Notes: generated by a model from the letters alone, not told the origin. A DNA stretch of 64,000 nucleotides from Sphingobacterium zeae (GCF_030818895.1 NZ_JAUTBA010000001.1:1984001-2048000), one strand, 5' to 3'. Positions 13,892 through 24,351 are shown, numbered from the stretch's first letter. A program made the numbers and translations.

Positions 13892-16738
13892 TTATTTTTT
13901 TAATTCCGGAAGCTGAACGATCTTGATGACGTTTTGGTCACTGATATAGCGTTTGGCAACAGCTTTAACTAGCGCTGGGGTCAGCTGATCGCGCATCGAT
14001 GCACGTTCAAAAATACGGTACATATCATCGCCATTGTACAAGTTGCTGTACAGGTAATTCGACCAGAAATCATTTGTCTTCAGCGCGGATTCGTAGTTTA
14101 GTTTGTCATTCGCTTTGAATTTGTCGAGATTGGCAACAGAAGGTCCTGCTGTTTTTAATTTCTCAATTTCCTCAAGCGAATACTTCGCGAGTTTGTCCGC
14201 ATTGGCCACAGAACAGCTAAAGGCTACAGTAAGCGTATACCGTGCGTCCGGAAGCTTACTATAGTCCATCTGGATCGATGGCGAATACACACCACCTTCT
14301 TCTTCACGTAGTCGTTCCAACAAACGGATATCCAAGACTTCCCGAAAGGCCTGCAAAGCCATATTATTGGCCTCACTATAGTCATACGGGCCCGAGAGCA
14401 CAAGATAAACCATCGCTTTGTCTTCTTTGCTTAGCGCCAGCTTTTTCTCGATCTTTCCTGCAGGAATGTGGATGTTTAAATTACGGTAAGCAGGTACCTT
14501 GGATGATATGTTGGGTAGTCCACCAATGTATTTAGCAAGTAATGGCTTTATTTTTTCAATATCAAAGCTGCCCACAAAAGTAAAATTGAACCCCGAAGCA
14601 TTGGCAAAACGTTCTTTGTAGATTTCCAAAGCACGCTGAGGATTGATCTGATTGATCTTTTCCATCGTTAAACCCGTGCGACGAAAATTGTTGCCCGACA
14701 GGATGGCCATGACCGAGTCTTGGAATACAGCGTCTCCATTCTTGTCGCGGTCTTTAAGCCCGTCTTTGGCATTGGCCAAGATACCCGCAACAATAGTGGT
14801 GTCCAGGCGAGGTTGTGTAAAGTACCCGTACATCATTTGCAGGGCAAGTTCAAGGTCTTTGTTGTTGGCATAGCCGCTCACGCCCTGGGCAGTCTCACTG
14901 ATAAATGGGGATGCCGAGGCCGTCCGTCCGGCTAATGATTTTTCAAATTGGTCTGCAGTATAGTTGCCCAGCCCACTGGCAGCAATAAGACCAACGGCAT
15001 TGGTCGCGCTCTGAAAATCTCGATCATCGTAAAGTGATGTTCCTCCATAGGAATATCCCTGAAAGGTGATCTGATTGTTTTGGTAGTTGGTCGGTTTTAA
15101 GAGTACCCGGATGTTGTTGCTCAACGTCAAGGTCGTGGTTCCTAACCTGCTGTCTTTTTCTTCTTTAACAATCGTACCGGACTGAGCTTCCCGTTTGAGC
15201 AGTGGCAGATCGCTTGTTTCTTCTGTAAATGCCGTCTGTTTTTCTTTGGACAACGTAGCGATCCAACTGTTGATATCGGCCTCTTTCGGTAGATTTGCTT
15301 TATCCGATTCAGGTGCAGTCACAATAATATCGCGGTTGCTATCAGTTAGATACTGTTGCAAGAGCTGCTGGATATCCGAAAGGCTGACCGCCGGAAGCAT
15401 TTCGCGCGTCAATTTCATCTCATGATCGATACCCGGAGAGGCTACACCATTCAGAAAATGCTGAATATATTCCTGTACATATTGTTCGGATGCAATCTTG
15501 TCCTTTTCTTCGAGCATATTTTCCATTTGGCTCATATAGGTATCCTTGGCGCGTTGTAGTTCTGTGGCCGTAAAGCCATATTGTTTCGCCCGCAAAAGTT
15601 CACGCCACACAGCGTCAAAACCTTCTCTCAGACGACCTGGTTTGGCCGTGAGTTCGATCTGAAATACATCTAGCCCACCCATAAATCCACTCAATGATGC
15701 GCCACAGCTCAAAAAGGGGGGATTGGCCATGCGAAATAATGGACTATACCGCCCCGCCATCATGCTGTTAAACAAGGTCTTGATCAGGTTGTGCTTATAG
15801 TCGGCGAGGTTCTGTAACTTACGCTCGGGGTGTTTGATGCTGATCGCAACGGAGGTTGCTGTAATTTCTGGATCTGTCACCACCATAAATTGGTTCTTGC
15901 CCTGCAGTGGAATGTTGTATGTTTTTCGCGCTGTCGGCTGCAAAGGATTTTTGAGCAACGAAAACTGTTTTTTCAGCGTTCGCTCGGTCTGGTCGACATC
16001 GATATCACCCACCACAATAACGGCTTGCAGGTTGGGGCGGTACCAGCTTTTGTAAAAATGTTCAATTTCCTCATAAGGGAAATGCTGGATGACTTCTTCG
16101 GTACCAATTGGAATACGCTGGGCATACAGGGAATGATTGAGCGCGACAGGTAAAGTCTTGTCCTGGATGCGCTCGCCCAGGCTCTTGCCGGCACGTTTTT
16201 CTTCTAATATCACGCCACGCTCTTTGTCGATTTCGCGATGGGTCAGACTGATACCCTGTGCCCAGTCTTGAAGAATCTGAAAGCCGTTGCCAACAAGTTT
16301 GCCATCATTGGAAGGCAGCTGCAGTTGGTAAACAGTTTCATTGAAGCTGGTATACGCGTTGATATCGGCACCAAAGCTGATCCCATTTTTTTGCAGGTAG
16401 TCAACCAGGCTGTTGTCGGGATAGTGCGTCGTACCATTGAAGGCCATATGCTCTAGAAAATGCGCTAGCCCACGCTGCTTTTCGTTCTCCAGGATAGATC
16501 CGACCTTGTTGACCAGATACATATAAACACGTTCTTGGGGTTCGGTATTCTTACGGATGTAGTAGGTGAGTCCATTGGCCAGTTTACCATAACGGACGCT
16601 TTTGTCAAAAGGTAAAGCGGTGGTATCGGCTTCGTGTTTTGTCCATACGATTTCCGTCGCTCCGGGGGTGCCACTGCTATGGGCAAGCACCGGACTAAAA
16701 CCTAACAGCGAAAGGTAGAGCAGTCTTTTTAAATGCAT
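13892..16738 (-). CDS. M16 family zinc metallopeptidase (insulinase/PqqL-like)
   Basis: A 948-residue secreted protease made of two tandem M16 units (about residues 45-480 and 520-948), the usual single-chain PqqL-like layout. The zinc site is the inverted motif H93-F-L-E96-H97 (RGLAHFLEHMAFNGTT) with the third ligand E173 exactly 76 residues after H97 (DKERGVILEE). The second half lacks a HxxEH, as expected for the inactive partner unit. A signal peptide is present (MHLKRLLYLSLLGFSPVLAHS). M16 enzymes degrade peptides within a closed chamber. The gene is last in the sigma-FecR-SusC-SusD-TlpA-M16 operon, 22 bp after the TlpA-like gene, suggesting that it digests peptides imported by the SusC/D pair. 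Confidence 0.93.
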   Translation of the reverse strand: MHLKRLLYLSLLGFSPVLAHSSGTPGATEIVWTKHEADTTALPFDKSVRYGKLANGLTYYIRKNTEPQERVYMYLVNKVGSILENEKQRGLAHFLEHMAFNGTTHYPDNSLVDYLQKNGISFGADINAYTSFNETVYQLQLPSNDGKLVGNGFQILQDWAQGISLTHREIDKERGVILEEKRAGKSLGERIQDKTLPVALNHSLYAQRIPIGTEEVIQHFPYEEIEHFYKSWYRPNLQAVIVVGDIDVDQTERTLKKQFSLLKNPLQPTARKTYNIPLQGKNQFMVVTDPEITATSVAISIKHPERKLQNLADYKHNLIKTLFNSMMAGRYSPLFRMANPPFLSCGASLSGFMGGLDVFQIELTAKPGRLREGFDAVWRELLRAKQYGFTATELQRAKDTYMSQMENMLEEKDKIASEQYVQEYIQHFLNGVASPGIDHEMKLTREMLPAVSLSDIQQLLQQYLTDSNRDIIVTAPESDKANLPKEADINSWIATLSKEKQTAFTEETSDLPLLKREAQSGTIVKEEKDSRLGTTTLTLSNNIRVLLKPTNYQNNQITFQGYSYGGTSLYDDRDFQSATNAVGLIAASGLGNYTADQFEKSLAGRTASASPFISETAQGVSGYANNKDLELALQMMYGYFTQPRLDTTIVAGILANAKDGLKDRDKNGDAVFQDSVMAILSGNNFRRTGLTMEKINQINPQRALEIYKERFANASGFNFTFVGSFDIEKIKPLLAKYIGGLPNISSKVPAYRNLNIHIPAGKIEKKLALSKEDKAMVYLVLSGPYDYSEANNMALQAFREVLDIRLLERLREEEGGVYSPSIQMDYSKLPDARYTLTVAFSCSVANADKLAKYSLEEIEKLKTAGPSVANLDKFKANDKLNYESALKTNDFWSNYLYSNLYNGDDMYRIFERASMRDQLTPALVKAVAKRYISDQNVIKIVQLPELKK

Positions 16739-16760
16739 ATAATTGTGATAAAATTGCGAA

Positions 16761-17894
16761 TTAGAATATGTTTTTTAGTGTTTCATAAAGGGCGTCGCCG
16801 CGTAGGTTGATGCCGATGATTTTCCCTGTGGGATCCAAGAGGTAATTGGAGGGGATACTTTTGATATGATACGCTGCGCTCACCTGACCATCCGGATCAA
16901 CTACATTGGTCCAGGTCATGCCATCGTCCGACACGGCTTTTTTCCAGCTGCTGAGCGCGAAATCTGTGGATACACCCAATACTTCAAACCCATTAGCTTT
17001 AAAAGCATCGTAGGCTTTTGCTACATGTTCATTTTCCACACGGCAGGGTACACACCAGCTGGCCCAGAAATCAACGAGTACATATTTGCCCCGAAAGTCG
17101 GACAGCTTCACCTGATGACCGGTAGTATCGGCCAATGCAAACGCTGGTGCGATATCACCGATCTTTAGATTTTTAAGATTGGCAAGCTGCTCTTGGACCT
17201 CCTGGCCCAATGGCGAATCTTGAAGGGCAGGCGTAAGTTTGTCAAACAGCTCCGATACCAGTTGCTGATTGCTGGAATCTTTCAGTAGTGCCTGTAATTT
17301 AAAAAGGCTGAGTACATGATCCGTATGCTGCTGCACATAGTAAACCTGTGCTGTCTGTAGTGCCGCAGACCATTTGTTGAGGTTCGCGTCAATGGTGTTG
17401 ATGGTTGTCCGGGCGGGCGAGTCCATGCGAAAGCTATCCTGAGCGAAGGCGTTCTCAGCCTCGAAATAGGCAGCCATCAAGGTATTGATGCTGTCGAGTA
17501 TGATTTCGTTTGCTTTGTCAAAACTTCTGGCTTCGGTATTGAGTGCTGAGCCAGCAATCTCCGCTTGATTGAGCTGACCAAACCGGGCCCGAATGTTAAT
17601 CTTGCCCGGGTGGAGATAAAAATCCAATGTTTCAGATCGTTCCCCCGCAGCATCCATGTAAAATAGGTTCGCGATTTCGGGTCCTTCGGAAGTACCTGTA
17701 AAGCGAAAATGACCTTGTTCCAGCCGGGCAGAATCAAGCGGGAGATCGGAACCAAAACGTTGCAGAAACAGTTTTCCCTGTTGATTTTTTGGTACGCCCG
17801 CAAGCGTTCCCTGAAGGTGGTAGGTTGCTTTTTCCTGCGCCTTAACGAAGCATATAGAATAAAGAAAGGCAAAAGCTAATAGCGTAACTCTCAT
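16761..17894 (-). CDS. TlpA-like periplasmic thiol-disulfide oxidoreductase with N-terminal DUF4369-like domain
   Basis: A 377-residue exported protein (signal peptide ending near VKAQ, residue 20). The N-terminal half (about 24-240) is a DUF4369-like beta domain followed by helices. The C-terminal part (about 244-377) is an AhpC/TSA-TlpA thioredoxin domain with the active site W280-C281-V-P-C284 (FWASWCVPCRVEN) and the cis-Pro region KSIPSNYLLD. The usual role is reduction or repair of disulfides in the periplasm. It sits 12 bp after SusD and 22 bp before the M16 protease in one operon. It may reduce disulfides in an imported peptide substrate, an inference from the neighbours. Confidence 0.93.
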   Translation of the reverse strand: MRVTLLAFAFLYSICFVKAQEKATYHLQGTLAGVPKNQQGKLFLQRFGSDLPLDSARLEQGHFRFTGTSEGPEIANLFYMDAAGERSETLDFYLHPGKINIRARFGQLNQAEIAGSALNTEARSFDKANEIILDSINTLMAAYFEAENAFAQDSFRMDSPARTTINTIDANLNKWSAALQTAQVYYVQQHTDHVLSLFKLQALLKDSSNQQLVSELFDKLTPALQDSPLGQEVQEQLANLKNLKIGDIAPAFALADTTGHQVKLSDFRGKYVLVDFWASWCVPCRVENEHVAKAYDAFKANGFEVLGVSTDFALSSWKKAVSDDGMTWTNVVDPDGQVSAAYHIKSIPSNYLLDPTGKIIGINLRGDALYETLKNIF

Positions 17895-17906
17895 TGTATA
17901 TCGTGT

Positions 17907-19286
17907 TTAGTTGTTATATCCCGGATTTTGCGTTAATTGCCTGTTATTTTGAAGCTCAACGGTCGGTAAAGGGTAGAGCTGGGCAAACGTCTTCCAGGTG
18001 GTCGGTTTTGCTTTTTTCATCACATTATCCACTAGTCCCAAACGTTTGAGGGTAAACCAACGGTCGCCCCATTCGAAACAGAGTTCGACACGGCGTTCTT
18101 GCACGATCGCTGCACTGACCTGAGATTTGGTTAAACCATTGGATAAATCCGAAAGTCCCGCACGCCTGCGTAAGATATTGATATCATCAACAGCGGTTGG
18201 CAGACCAAGTTCCAGACGTGCCTCGGCACGGTTGAGGTACTGTTCCCCCAGACGCAACACCGATGTATACTCATTGTTGGCAGATCCGGCTTCGCCATCC
18301 GAACGGTATTTATTGATCTGATAGCCGTTTACTGTTTCTTCAAAACGAACAAAGTTTTCTTTCCGTTTATCGTTCTCCTCAAAGGCTTGCAAAAGACCCG
18401 TTGGATCTTCAGTCACGCCAAAGCTTGCAAATTCTCCTTTTATACCGACGCCAATGGAGGCGCCCATACTGTTCCACAGTTGTAAAATCTGTTCGGGATT
18501 GTTTTTGGTGAAGATATCCATTGGCTCAGCCCCATCTGCACGGTCAAATTGGCCCAGTTGGAACAACTGCGACTGTGCGATCACCTGACTGGAGGCCTGT
18601 TCAGCTTTTGTCCAGTCTTTGGTAAATAGGTATACGCGCGACAACAGGGCCAATGCAGCCCACTTATTTGCCTTCACGCGCTCGCCCGGATAATCCGAGC
18701 CTAAAAGCTGGCTGGCATTTTCCAGGTCCTGAATGATCTGCGTATACACTGCCGCTGCCGTTGCGCGCGGTTTGAGACGTTCTTCCGGGTAATTGGTCGT
18801 CAGCACCAAAGGAACATCGCCATAGAGATTGACCAAAAAATAGTAATTGAGGGCACGCATAAATTTAGCTTGACCAATAGCTTCATCTTTGCCCGCTTGT
18901 GTCATGCCCTTGGATTGCCCAACGCCTTCAATGATTGCATTACTAACCCCAATGATGGAATATAGATTTCCCCAAAAGTCATTGGTCTGCGCCGAAAAGG
19001 GATTGAGGTTGTAGCTGTACATAAAACTATAGCCTGGGTTGAAGCTATTGACACCGGGTATCAACTCGTCAGAAGATAATCCCGTGTTCAGTGAAAGATC
19101 ATTTTGATTAGCAGCAAATCGCCCATACATCCCGACCACCACACTGTCGGCCATGGTGTCATTCGCATAGATTTGGTCGGTTGTATAGATATATTTTGGT
19201 GTCACCTCCAGCAGCTTGTTGCAACTGCTTGTAGCTACGGCAACAGGTAAAAGAAAGCTGAATAATTTAATATAGTTGGTTTTCAT
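17907..19286 (-). CDS. RagB/SusD family outer-membrane lipoprotein
   Basis: A 459-residue SusD-like lipoprotein with lipidation at Cys22 or Cys23 region (VAVATSSCNKLLEVTPKY). SusD features include IIGVSNAIIEG, KFMRALNYYFLVNLYGDVPL, WAALALLSRVYLFTKDWTKA and the C-terminal VQERRVELCFEWGDRWFTLK, followed by FAQLYPLPTVELQNN and a terminal QNPGYNN. It binds ligand as lid of the SusC encoded 18 bp upstream. It belongs to an operon with TlpA-like and M16 genes, unlike the carbohydrate loci elsewhere in the window, so a peptide-type ligand is plausible, as known for RagA/RagB of Porphyromonas. Confidence 0.95.
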   Translation of the reverse strand: MKTNYIKLFSFLLPVAVATSSCNKLLEVTPKYIYTTDQIYANDTMADSVVVGMYGRFAANQNDLSLNTGLSSDELIPGVNSFNPGYSFMYSYNLNPFSAQTNDFWGNLYSIIGVSNAIIEGVGQSKGMTQAGKDEAIGQAKFMRALNYYFLVNLYGDVPLVLTTNYPEERLKPRATAAAVYTQIIQDLENASQLLGSDYPGERVKANKWAALALLSRVYLFTKDWTKAEQASSQVIAQSQLFQLGQFDRADGAEPMDIFTKNNPEQILQLWNSMGASIGVGIKGEFASFGVTEDPTGLLQAFEENDKRKENFVRFEETVNGYQINKYRSDGEAGSANNEYTSVLRLGEQYLNRAEARLELGLPTAVDDINILRRRAGLSDLSNGLTKSQVSAAIVQERRVELCFEWGDRWFTLKRLGLVDNVMKKAKPTTWKTFAQLYPLPTVELQNNRQLTQNPGYNN

Positions 19287-19304
19287 GTCCGTTGTCTAAA
19301 TGGT

Positions 19305-22300
19305 TTAAAATGAAGTCCGTATTCCTAGCGTAAACGTGCGCAGCATCGGCATGTCCACGCCGGTTTCTGGATCTGTACCCTTATAACTGGTGATGGTCAG
19401 TAGATTGGCTCCAGTGGCATAGGCGCGTAGGTTTTTAAGTTTTAGCTTCTCAAGCATTTTACCAGGGATCGAGTAGCTTAGTGTAATATTGCTTAAGCGG
19501 ATGTATGACCCGTCCACAAAATTGGCACTCGATGAATTGTAGTCCGACATGGTACTAGAATTGGTCGTGTAGGCCGGAAACTTAGCTTCCTGACCGGGAT
19601 GCTGCCACCTGTCCAATACGGTGATAGGGGCATTGGTTAAACTTCCCGCGCTCGTAAAGGGGTAATTGTAGATATGCTTGTTCTTTTTGAAACTAAAAAA
19701 TACGTCAAGATCAAAGTTTTTGTAATTGAACGAGTTGCCCAAACCACCAAAGAATGTCGGAACACCAGAGGCCAGTGGGACATGGTCATCTGGATAACTG
19801 ATAAAACCATCACCATTGACATCCCGAAATTTCGGCTGTCCATTCTCCGGGTTGATGCCTAGATATTCATACCCCCAGATCAGATTTAATGGTTTGCCAA
19901 TTTGATATAAGAGGCTATTGGATGAGCTTGCAAGGTTGGGATAAGACAGGAGTTTGTTGCGGTTGATGCTCATGGTAAAGTTGGTCTTCCAGGTGAAGGC
20001 CAAGGTGTTGATTGGTGTGGTCTGCAGGCTAAATTCCCAACCGCTATTCTGTACATTGGCATCCAGATTTTGATTGACCGAACCAAACCCAACCTGCGTA
20101 GGAAGCCCATAACCCACGAGCTGATTACCAGATCGATTGCGGTAATAATTTACTTCAAATATAATACGGTCTTTTAAGAAACCTAGTTCAGCAGCTAGGT
20201 CAAGCTTTCTGTTAACTTCCCAATGGTAATTTGCATTGAATGGATTTTTTGGCAAGTATCCCTGTCCCTGATAATTGTCGAATATCCGTTCGTAATTGAC
20301 AAAATAGGAGTAATCGCCAATATTGTCGTTACCGGTTAGCCCGTAGCTGCCGCGTAGTTTGGCAAAACTTAAGCCAAACTGGTTGTCTTTCAACCAGTGT
20401 TCTTCAGTGAGGATCCAGGCAGCGCCGACGGACCAAAAATTCCCATACTTTTTTCCTGGACCGAAGCGGGAAGATCCGTCACGTCTGACGGTTGCGTTGA
20501 TCACGTATTTTTGGTCAAATGTGTACCCTAGACGGGCAAATCCGGAAAGGAAACGGTACTGGAATTCCGATGGCAGTATATTAATAATTGGCGCAGCGTT
20601 GATATCTCTAATCTGGCTGTCGTCCAAATAGCCCGTGCCATTTTTTGTAAGTGCCGAATTGACTCGGTTAATGTAAGTTCCACCGAGAAGGGCACGGAAT
20701 GAACTGCGCCCCACGGTCAGGTCGTAATTTAGCTGTGGCTCAAAATTGAACGCAGCGGTGCTGGCATTGGTCAGGTTATTGTTGCCCGGTATGTTATCTG
20801 CCGGATTGAATGACGCTCTTGGATTGATGGCAAGCTGGTTCATTTTCATGCGTGTGTAGCCGGTATTGACTTTGGCGACCAGATTGGGTAACACTTCGTA
20901 GCTTAACGCAATATTGCTGATGAGGTTTTTTGTTTTATTTTCGAGTGTACGTTCCAATGCGGCGACGGGGTTGTCAAAAGCCCAGTTTAGTTTCCCATCT
21001 GCATTGTATAGCGGATAATTCGGAGGCAGAGTCAGGAAGTTGGTAAATGAAAGTGGGATGACCTCATTTTTATCTGTTGCAAAACTTGCCGACAGGGATG
21101 CTTTAAATTTACCGTCGCTACTGTTGTAGTCAAGATTGCTGCGAAAGTTACCAACGGAAAGACCGTTTTTCTTTTGGTAAACGGTGTTTTCACGCCTAAA
21201 TCCACCGCCAAGGAGGTAGTTGAAACCCGAAGAGCCACCCGATACCGATAGCTCGGCATTGGAAGTATGGGCCACATTGCCAAAATATTCCCTTTGCCAA
21301 TCGTGGTCTTCGGTTTGGCTCCATTTCAGCAGATCAGGATAGTCATTGGGCGTAAGTTCAACACCGTCGTTTTTTGCAGCTTCACGTCGCATTTCCAGAT
21401 ATTGAGCGGTATTGAGCATTTTTACATAATTCCCAATAGAAGCAAAAGTATGGTAATAATCGGCGCTGATCGTCGGACGGCCTACCTTACCGCGTTTGGT
21501 GGTGATCAGGATGACGCCATTTGCACCTCGGGCCCCGTAAATCGCTGTGGCATCAGCATCCTTAAGCACTTCAATACTGGCGATCGAGGCAGGGTCGATA
21601 CTTTTGAAAGGACTCTCACCTAAATAGGACTTAGTGACGCCGTTAGCACCGATGTAGGCAAGTGAATTGCTGTTGAAAGGAATACCATCAACAATATATA
21701 GGGGTTGTCGCGCTTCCCCATCTGGATTGACAGTATTGATGCCACGGATCTGCACTTGAGTCTGTATGCCGGGAAGCCCATTTAATGTATTGATCAGCAT
21801 ACCCGGAACCCGGTTTTGAAGGGCAATGAGCGGATCTGCAGTCGGTGTTTTCTCAATGGTGGCCGCTGTGACGCTAGCCGTCGAACCTGTATTCAACCGC
21901 TTGGATACCTCTTGTCCATACGACAGTACGCTGACTTCATCAAGCAGGTTTTGTGTCTGCAAAAGCTGCATGTTAATGATGCTTTGGCTTGTGGCTACAG
22001 CGAGTTGCCTTTCTTCGTAACCAACCGAACTGAAAACCAAGGTATCGGTATGATTCGTTCGCTCAATCTTAAAAGCGCCTTTATCATTTGTAAAGGTGAC
22101 TTTGTCATTGCTTTTGTTGTAGACGGTTACCAATTCTACCGGGCCGGATTTGTCCCGTACAGTTCCGTTCACAAAAAGCTGTTTGGTAGGTTGCTGTTGT
22201 TTTTGATGCTGTTGGTCATTTTTCTCCCGCGGAAGAATGGTGATCTCTCTTCCAACGATTTTAAAGGTGAACGGTAAATCCTTAAAGGCTTCTTCAAGAA

Positions 22301-22514
22301 CATCACGCAAGGCTTTATCCTTTGCCTGAACTTTGACAACTGTATTGAGGTCGATCTGATTGCCTGAAGCAATGATGTTATAGCCTGTCTGTTGTCGGAT
22401 CGTTGAAAAAAGTTCTTTGAGCGTAGGTTTGCCCTGATAATTGAGCTGTTGACCAACGACTGTGCTGCCAACGAGAAGCGACGTGACCAAAAGCAAGTTT
22501 TTTAGACGATTCAT
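19305..22514 (-). CDS. SusC/RagA TonB-dependent receptor with N-terminal STN signalling domain
   Basis: A 1069-residue outer-membrane transporter. In order: signal peptide (to about residue 21), an STN domain (about 25-98; LKELFSTIRQQTGYNIIASG), a carboxypeptidase-regulatory-like beta domain (about 113-185; VNGTVRDKSGPVELVTVYN), the plug (about 205-335; YIVDGIPFNSNSL, IEVLKDADATAIYGARGANG) and the barrel to the C-terminal TLGIRTSF. STN domains signal ligand uptake to a FecR anti-sigma factor, and the FecR and ECF sigma genes lie directly upstream. The FecR stop is 57 bp before this start. Together with SusD, TlpA-like and M16 genes this forms a self-regulated uptake operon. Confidence 0.96.
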   Translation of the reverse strand: MNRLKNLLLVTSLLVGSTVVGQQLNYQGKPTLKELFSTIRQQTGYNIIASGNQIDLNTVVKVQAKDKALRDVLEEAFKDLPFTFKIVGREITILPREKNDQQHQKQQQPTKQLFVNGTVRDKSGPVELVTVYNKSNDKVTFTNDKGAFKIERTNHTDTLVFSSVGYEERQLAVATSQSIINMQLLQTQNLLDEVSVLSYGQEVSKRLNTGSTASVTAATIEKTPTADPLIALQNRVPGMLINTLNGLPGIQTQVQIRGINTVNPDGEARQPLYIVDGIPFNSNSLAYIGANGVTKSYLGESPFKSIDPASIASIEVLKDADATAIYGARGANGVILITTKRGKVGRPTISADYYHTFASIGNYVKMLNTAQYLEMRREAAKNDGVELTPNDYPDLLKWSQTEDHDWQREYFGNVAHTSNAELSVSGGSSGFNYLLGGGFRRENTVYQKKNGLSVGNFRSNLDYNSSDGKFKASLSASFATDKNEVIPLSFTNFLTLPPNYPLYNADGKLNWAFDNPVAALERTLENKTKNLISNIALSYEVLPNLVAKVNTGYTRMKMNQLAINPRASFNPADNIPGNNNLTNASTAAFNFEPQLNYDLTVGRSSFRALLGGTYINRVNSALTKNGTGYLDDSQIRDINAAPIINILPSEFQYRFLSGFARLGYTFDQKYVINATVRRDGSSRFGPGKKYGNFWSVGAAWILTEEHWLKDNQFGLSFAKLRGSYGLTGNDNIGDYSYFVNYERIFDNYQGQGYLPKNPFNANYHWEVNRKLDLAAELGFLKDRIIFEVNYYRNRSGNQLVGYGLPTQVGFGSVNQNLDANVQNSGWEFSLQTTPINTLAFTWKTNFTMSINRNKLLSYPNLASSSNSLLYQIGKPLNLIWGYEYLGINPENGQPKFRDVNGDGFISYPDDHVPLASGVPTFFGGLGNSFNYKNFDLDVFFSFKKNKHIYNYPFTSAGSLTNAPITVLDRWQHPGQEAKFPAYTTNSSTMSDYNSSSANFVDGSYIRLSNITLSYSIPGKMLEKLKLKNLRAYATGANLLTITSYKGTDPETGVDMPMLRTFTLGIRTSF

Positions 22515-22571
22515 CGAGTCTGTGATTTAGGTTAATGTGTTTAGATTTCAGTATTAAAAAGGCTTCGTTAT

Positions 22572-23675
22572 TTATTTTTTTTGGACAACTATTTTGCCGT
22601 TACGATAGTTAAAGTTTAATTGACCGGTGCTTTCCAAAAAGGTAAGCGTCCTGGTCAACGATTGATTTTTGTCGATAGAGCCCCAAAACACAAGCTGTTG
22701 CGTAGCGGAGTCTTCGTATTCAAAATCTACATTGTACCATCTCGAAAGTGTAGCCAAAATGGCACCGAGCCGTTCGTTGTCAAATAGGAAATATCCTTTC
22801 TTCCAGGCCGTCGCTGCTTCGATATTGGCCGGTAGAATCTGGATCGATGTCTTAGAGATGAGCGATCGCTGTCCGGGTACAAGCAGGCGTTGATTTACAT
22901 TGACCGAACCTTCAAGCAGCGTAGTTTCCACAAACTCGTGGTTGTCGTAACTGTTGATGTTAAATGTGGTGCCCAATACCTGAACTTCCTGGTTTCTGGA
23001 TTTTACGATAAAGGGTTTATGTGGATTTTTGCTTACTTCAAAATAGGCTTCTCCTGTTAACGAGACTTCCCGCTTGGCGGCAGAAAATTGCATTGGATAG
23101 CTGAGTGTCGAAGCAGCATTCAGCCATACTTTACTTCCATCCGGCAAGTTGACTTGATATTGACCACCCCTGGGAACTTCAACGGTCAGTTCGCGCGATT
23201 GCAATTCCATGTCGCTGATAGGCGAACCATCTAGATAGACGGCTGTTCCGTTGACGATCTTTACACCCGATTTGCCCCCGTTGAGTGCGATGCTTGATCC
23301 GTCTTCCAATTTCAGGATGGCCTTTACTTGTCCGGGTTTGAATTGATCTATCACCGCTAGGGTATCGCGATGGGACTGTCCACGCGGGATAAAGAGTAAA
23401 GCAAAAGCGATCAGTAGGACAGCAGCTGCAGCACTGATCCAAGCGGCCCTTTTGTACAGTGACCTACGCGAGGCTGGCTTTGCATCAAGCTGCTGTTGGA
23501 TTTGAAGGAGTATGGCATTTTTACGATCTTCCTTTGTGGCGCTATCCAGTTCCCATTCCACAGCTTGCTGCGCTTCGTACCACGATTCTATCAGCTGGTT
23601 TTCCTCCGCTGAACTGATACCGAGTTCGTAATTCAATAAGATTTCCGCAATGTTTTTCTGTTCCATGAGCGCCAT
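22572..23675 (-). CDS. FecR family anti-sigma factor
   Basis: A 367-residue inner-membrane regulator. The N-terminal cytoplasmic part (about 1-75) should bind the ECF sigma factor. One membrane segment lies at about 78-96 (AAWISAAAAVLLIAFALLF), and the periplasmic FecR domain follows (VEVPRGGQYQVNLPDGSKVW, then LNAASTLSYP; VQVLGTTFNINSY; TTLLEGSV). The C-terminal DUF4974-like part (LGAILATLSRWYNVDFEYED) contacts the STN domain in the known FecA/FecR scheme. It lies between the sigma gene and the STN-bearing SusC gene on the same strand. A second ATG at 23666 is possible. Confidence 0.95.
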   Translation of the reverse strand: MALMEQKNIAEILLNYELGISSAEENQLIESWYEAQQAVEWELDSATKEDRKNAILLQIQQQLDAKPASRRSLYKRAAWISAAAAVLLIAFALLFIPRGQSHRDTLAVIDQFKPGQVKAILKLEDGSSIALNGGKSGVKIVNGTAVYLDGSPISDMELQSRELTVEVPRGGQYQVNLPDGSKVWLNAASTLSYPMQFSAAKREVSLTGEAYFEVSKNPHKPFIVKSRNQEVQVLGTTFNINSYDNHEFVETTLLEGSVNVNQRLLVPGQRSLISKTSIQILPANIEAATAWKKGYFLFDNERLGAILATLSRWYNVDFEYEDSATQQLVFWGSIDKNQSLTRTLTFLESTGQLNFNYRNGKIVVQKK

Positions 23676-23739
23676 TGTTTATAGTATAGTTGCACCAAAA
23701 CGTATTTGGTGGTAGATAAATAGTAAAAAATAATGAAAT

Positions 23740-24330
23740 TTATTTTAAGTCGATGAGAAGGAGGAGCAGAAGCGAATAGAGCCCCTGTTTCTTGAGGTTA
23801 TTTCTCAGAATGTTCAGTGCGTTGCTGATCTGTTTTTTGACCGTTTGGTCAGAGATGTCCAGACGTTCTGCAATTTCCTTATAACTAAGTTGTTCCTGTC
23901 GGCTCAATAGAAATACCTCTTTCATTTTTGCTGGGAGCCGTTCAATTTCACGATCAATAATCTGCTGCAGCTCTTTACCTTGCTGCTGGTCGCTCAATGA
24001 AAATCCGGTTATGTCGATATATTCCAAAATTGATGCAATCAGTTTTTTTTGATTGCCTTGCGTGCGGTGATAGAAAAGAGCGCTCTTGCGGGCAGCCCCA
24101 TATAACCAGCCGTGAATATCCTGTATTTCGGACGATTGAGTTTTGTTCCAGAGATTGACGAAAATATTCTGCAGGAGATCTTCTGCATCGGTCTGGTCTT
24201 TCACCAGTTTGGACAGGTAGATGAGTAGGGGATCCCAATAGGATTTAAAAATAAGGTCGAACACCTGCCTGTCACCCTGCTGTAGGCGCTGAAGGATATA
24301 TTTAGATTCGATCTCATTTTTAAGATTCAC
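23740..24330 (-). CDS. ECF RNA polymerase sigma factor (sigma-70 family)
   Basis: An extracytoplasmic-function sigma factor of about 196 residues. Sigma region 2 is seen in FDLIFKSYWDPLLIYLSKLV and DAEDLLQNIFVNLWN, and region 4 in LPAKMKEVFLLSRQEQLSYK, then EIAERLDISDQTVKKQISNA. The tail GLYSLLLLLLIDLK is hydrophobic, an oddity shared by many Bacteroidota ECF factors. The start is uncertain. A TTG at 24354 opens the frame but lies inside a good -7 promoter element, so the GTG at 24330 is preferred here; no ATG is near. It should drive the operon that includes its own FecR, SusC, SusD, TlpA-like and M16 genes when the receptor signals ligand. Confidence 0.92.
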   Translation of the reverse strand: MNLKNEIESKYILQRLQQGDRQVFDLIFKSYWDPLLIYLSKLVKDQTDAEDLLQNIFVNLWNKTQSSEIQDIHGWLYGAARKSALFYHRTQGNQKKLIASILEYIDITGFSLSDQQQGKELQQIIDREIERLPAKMKEVFLLSRQEQLSYKEIAERLDISDQTVKKQISNALNILRNNLKKQGLYSLLLLLLIDLK

Positions 24331-24351
24331 GTTAGTCGTAATAGGTGATGA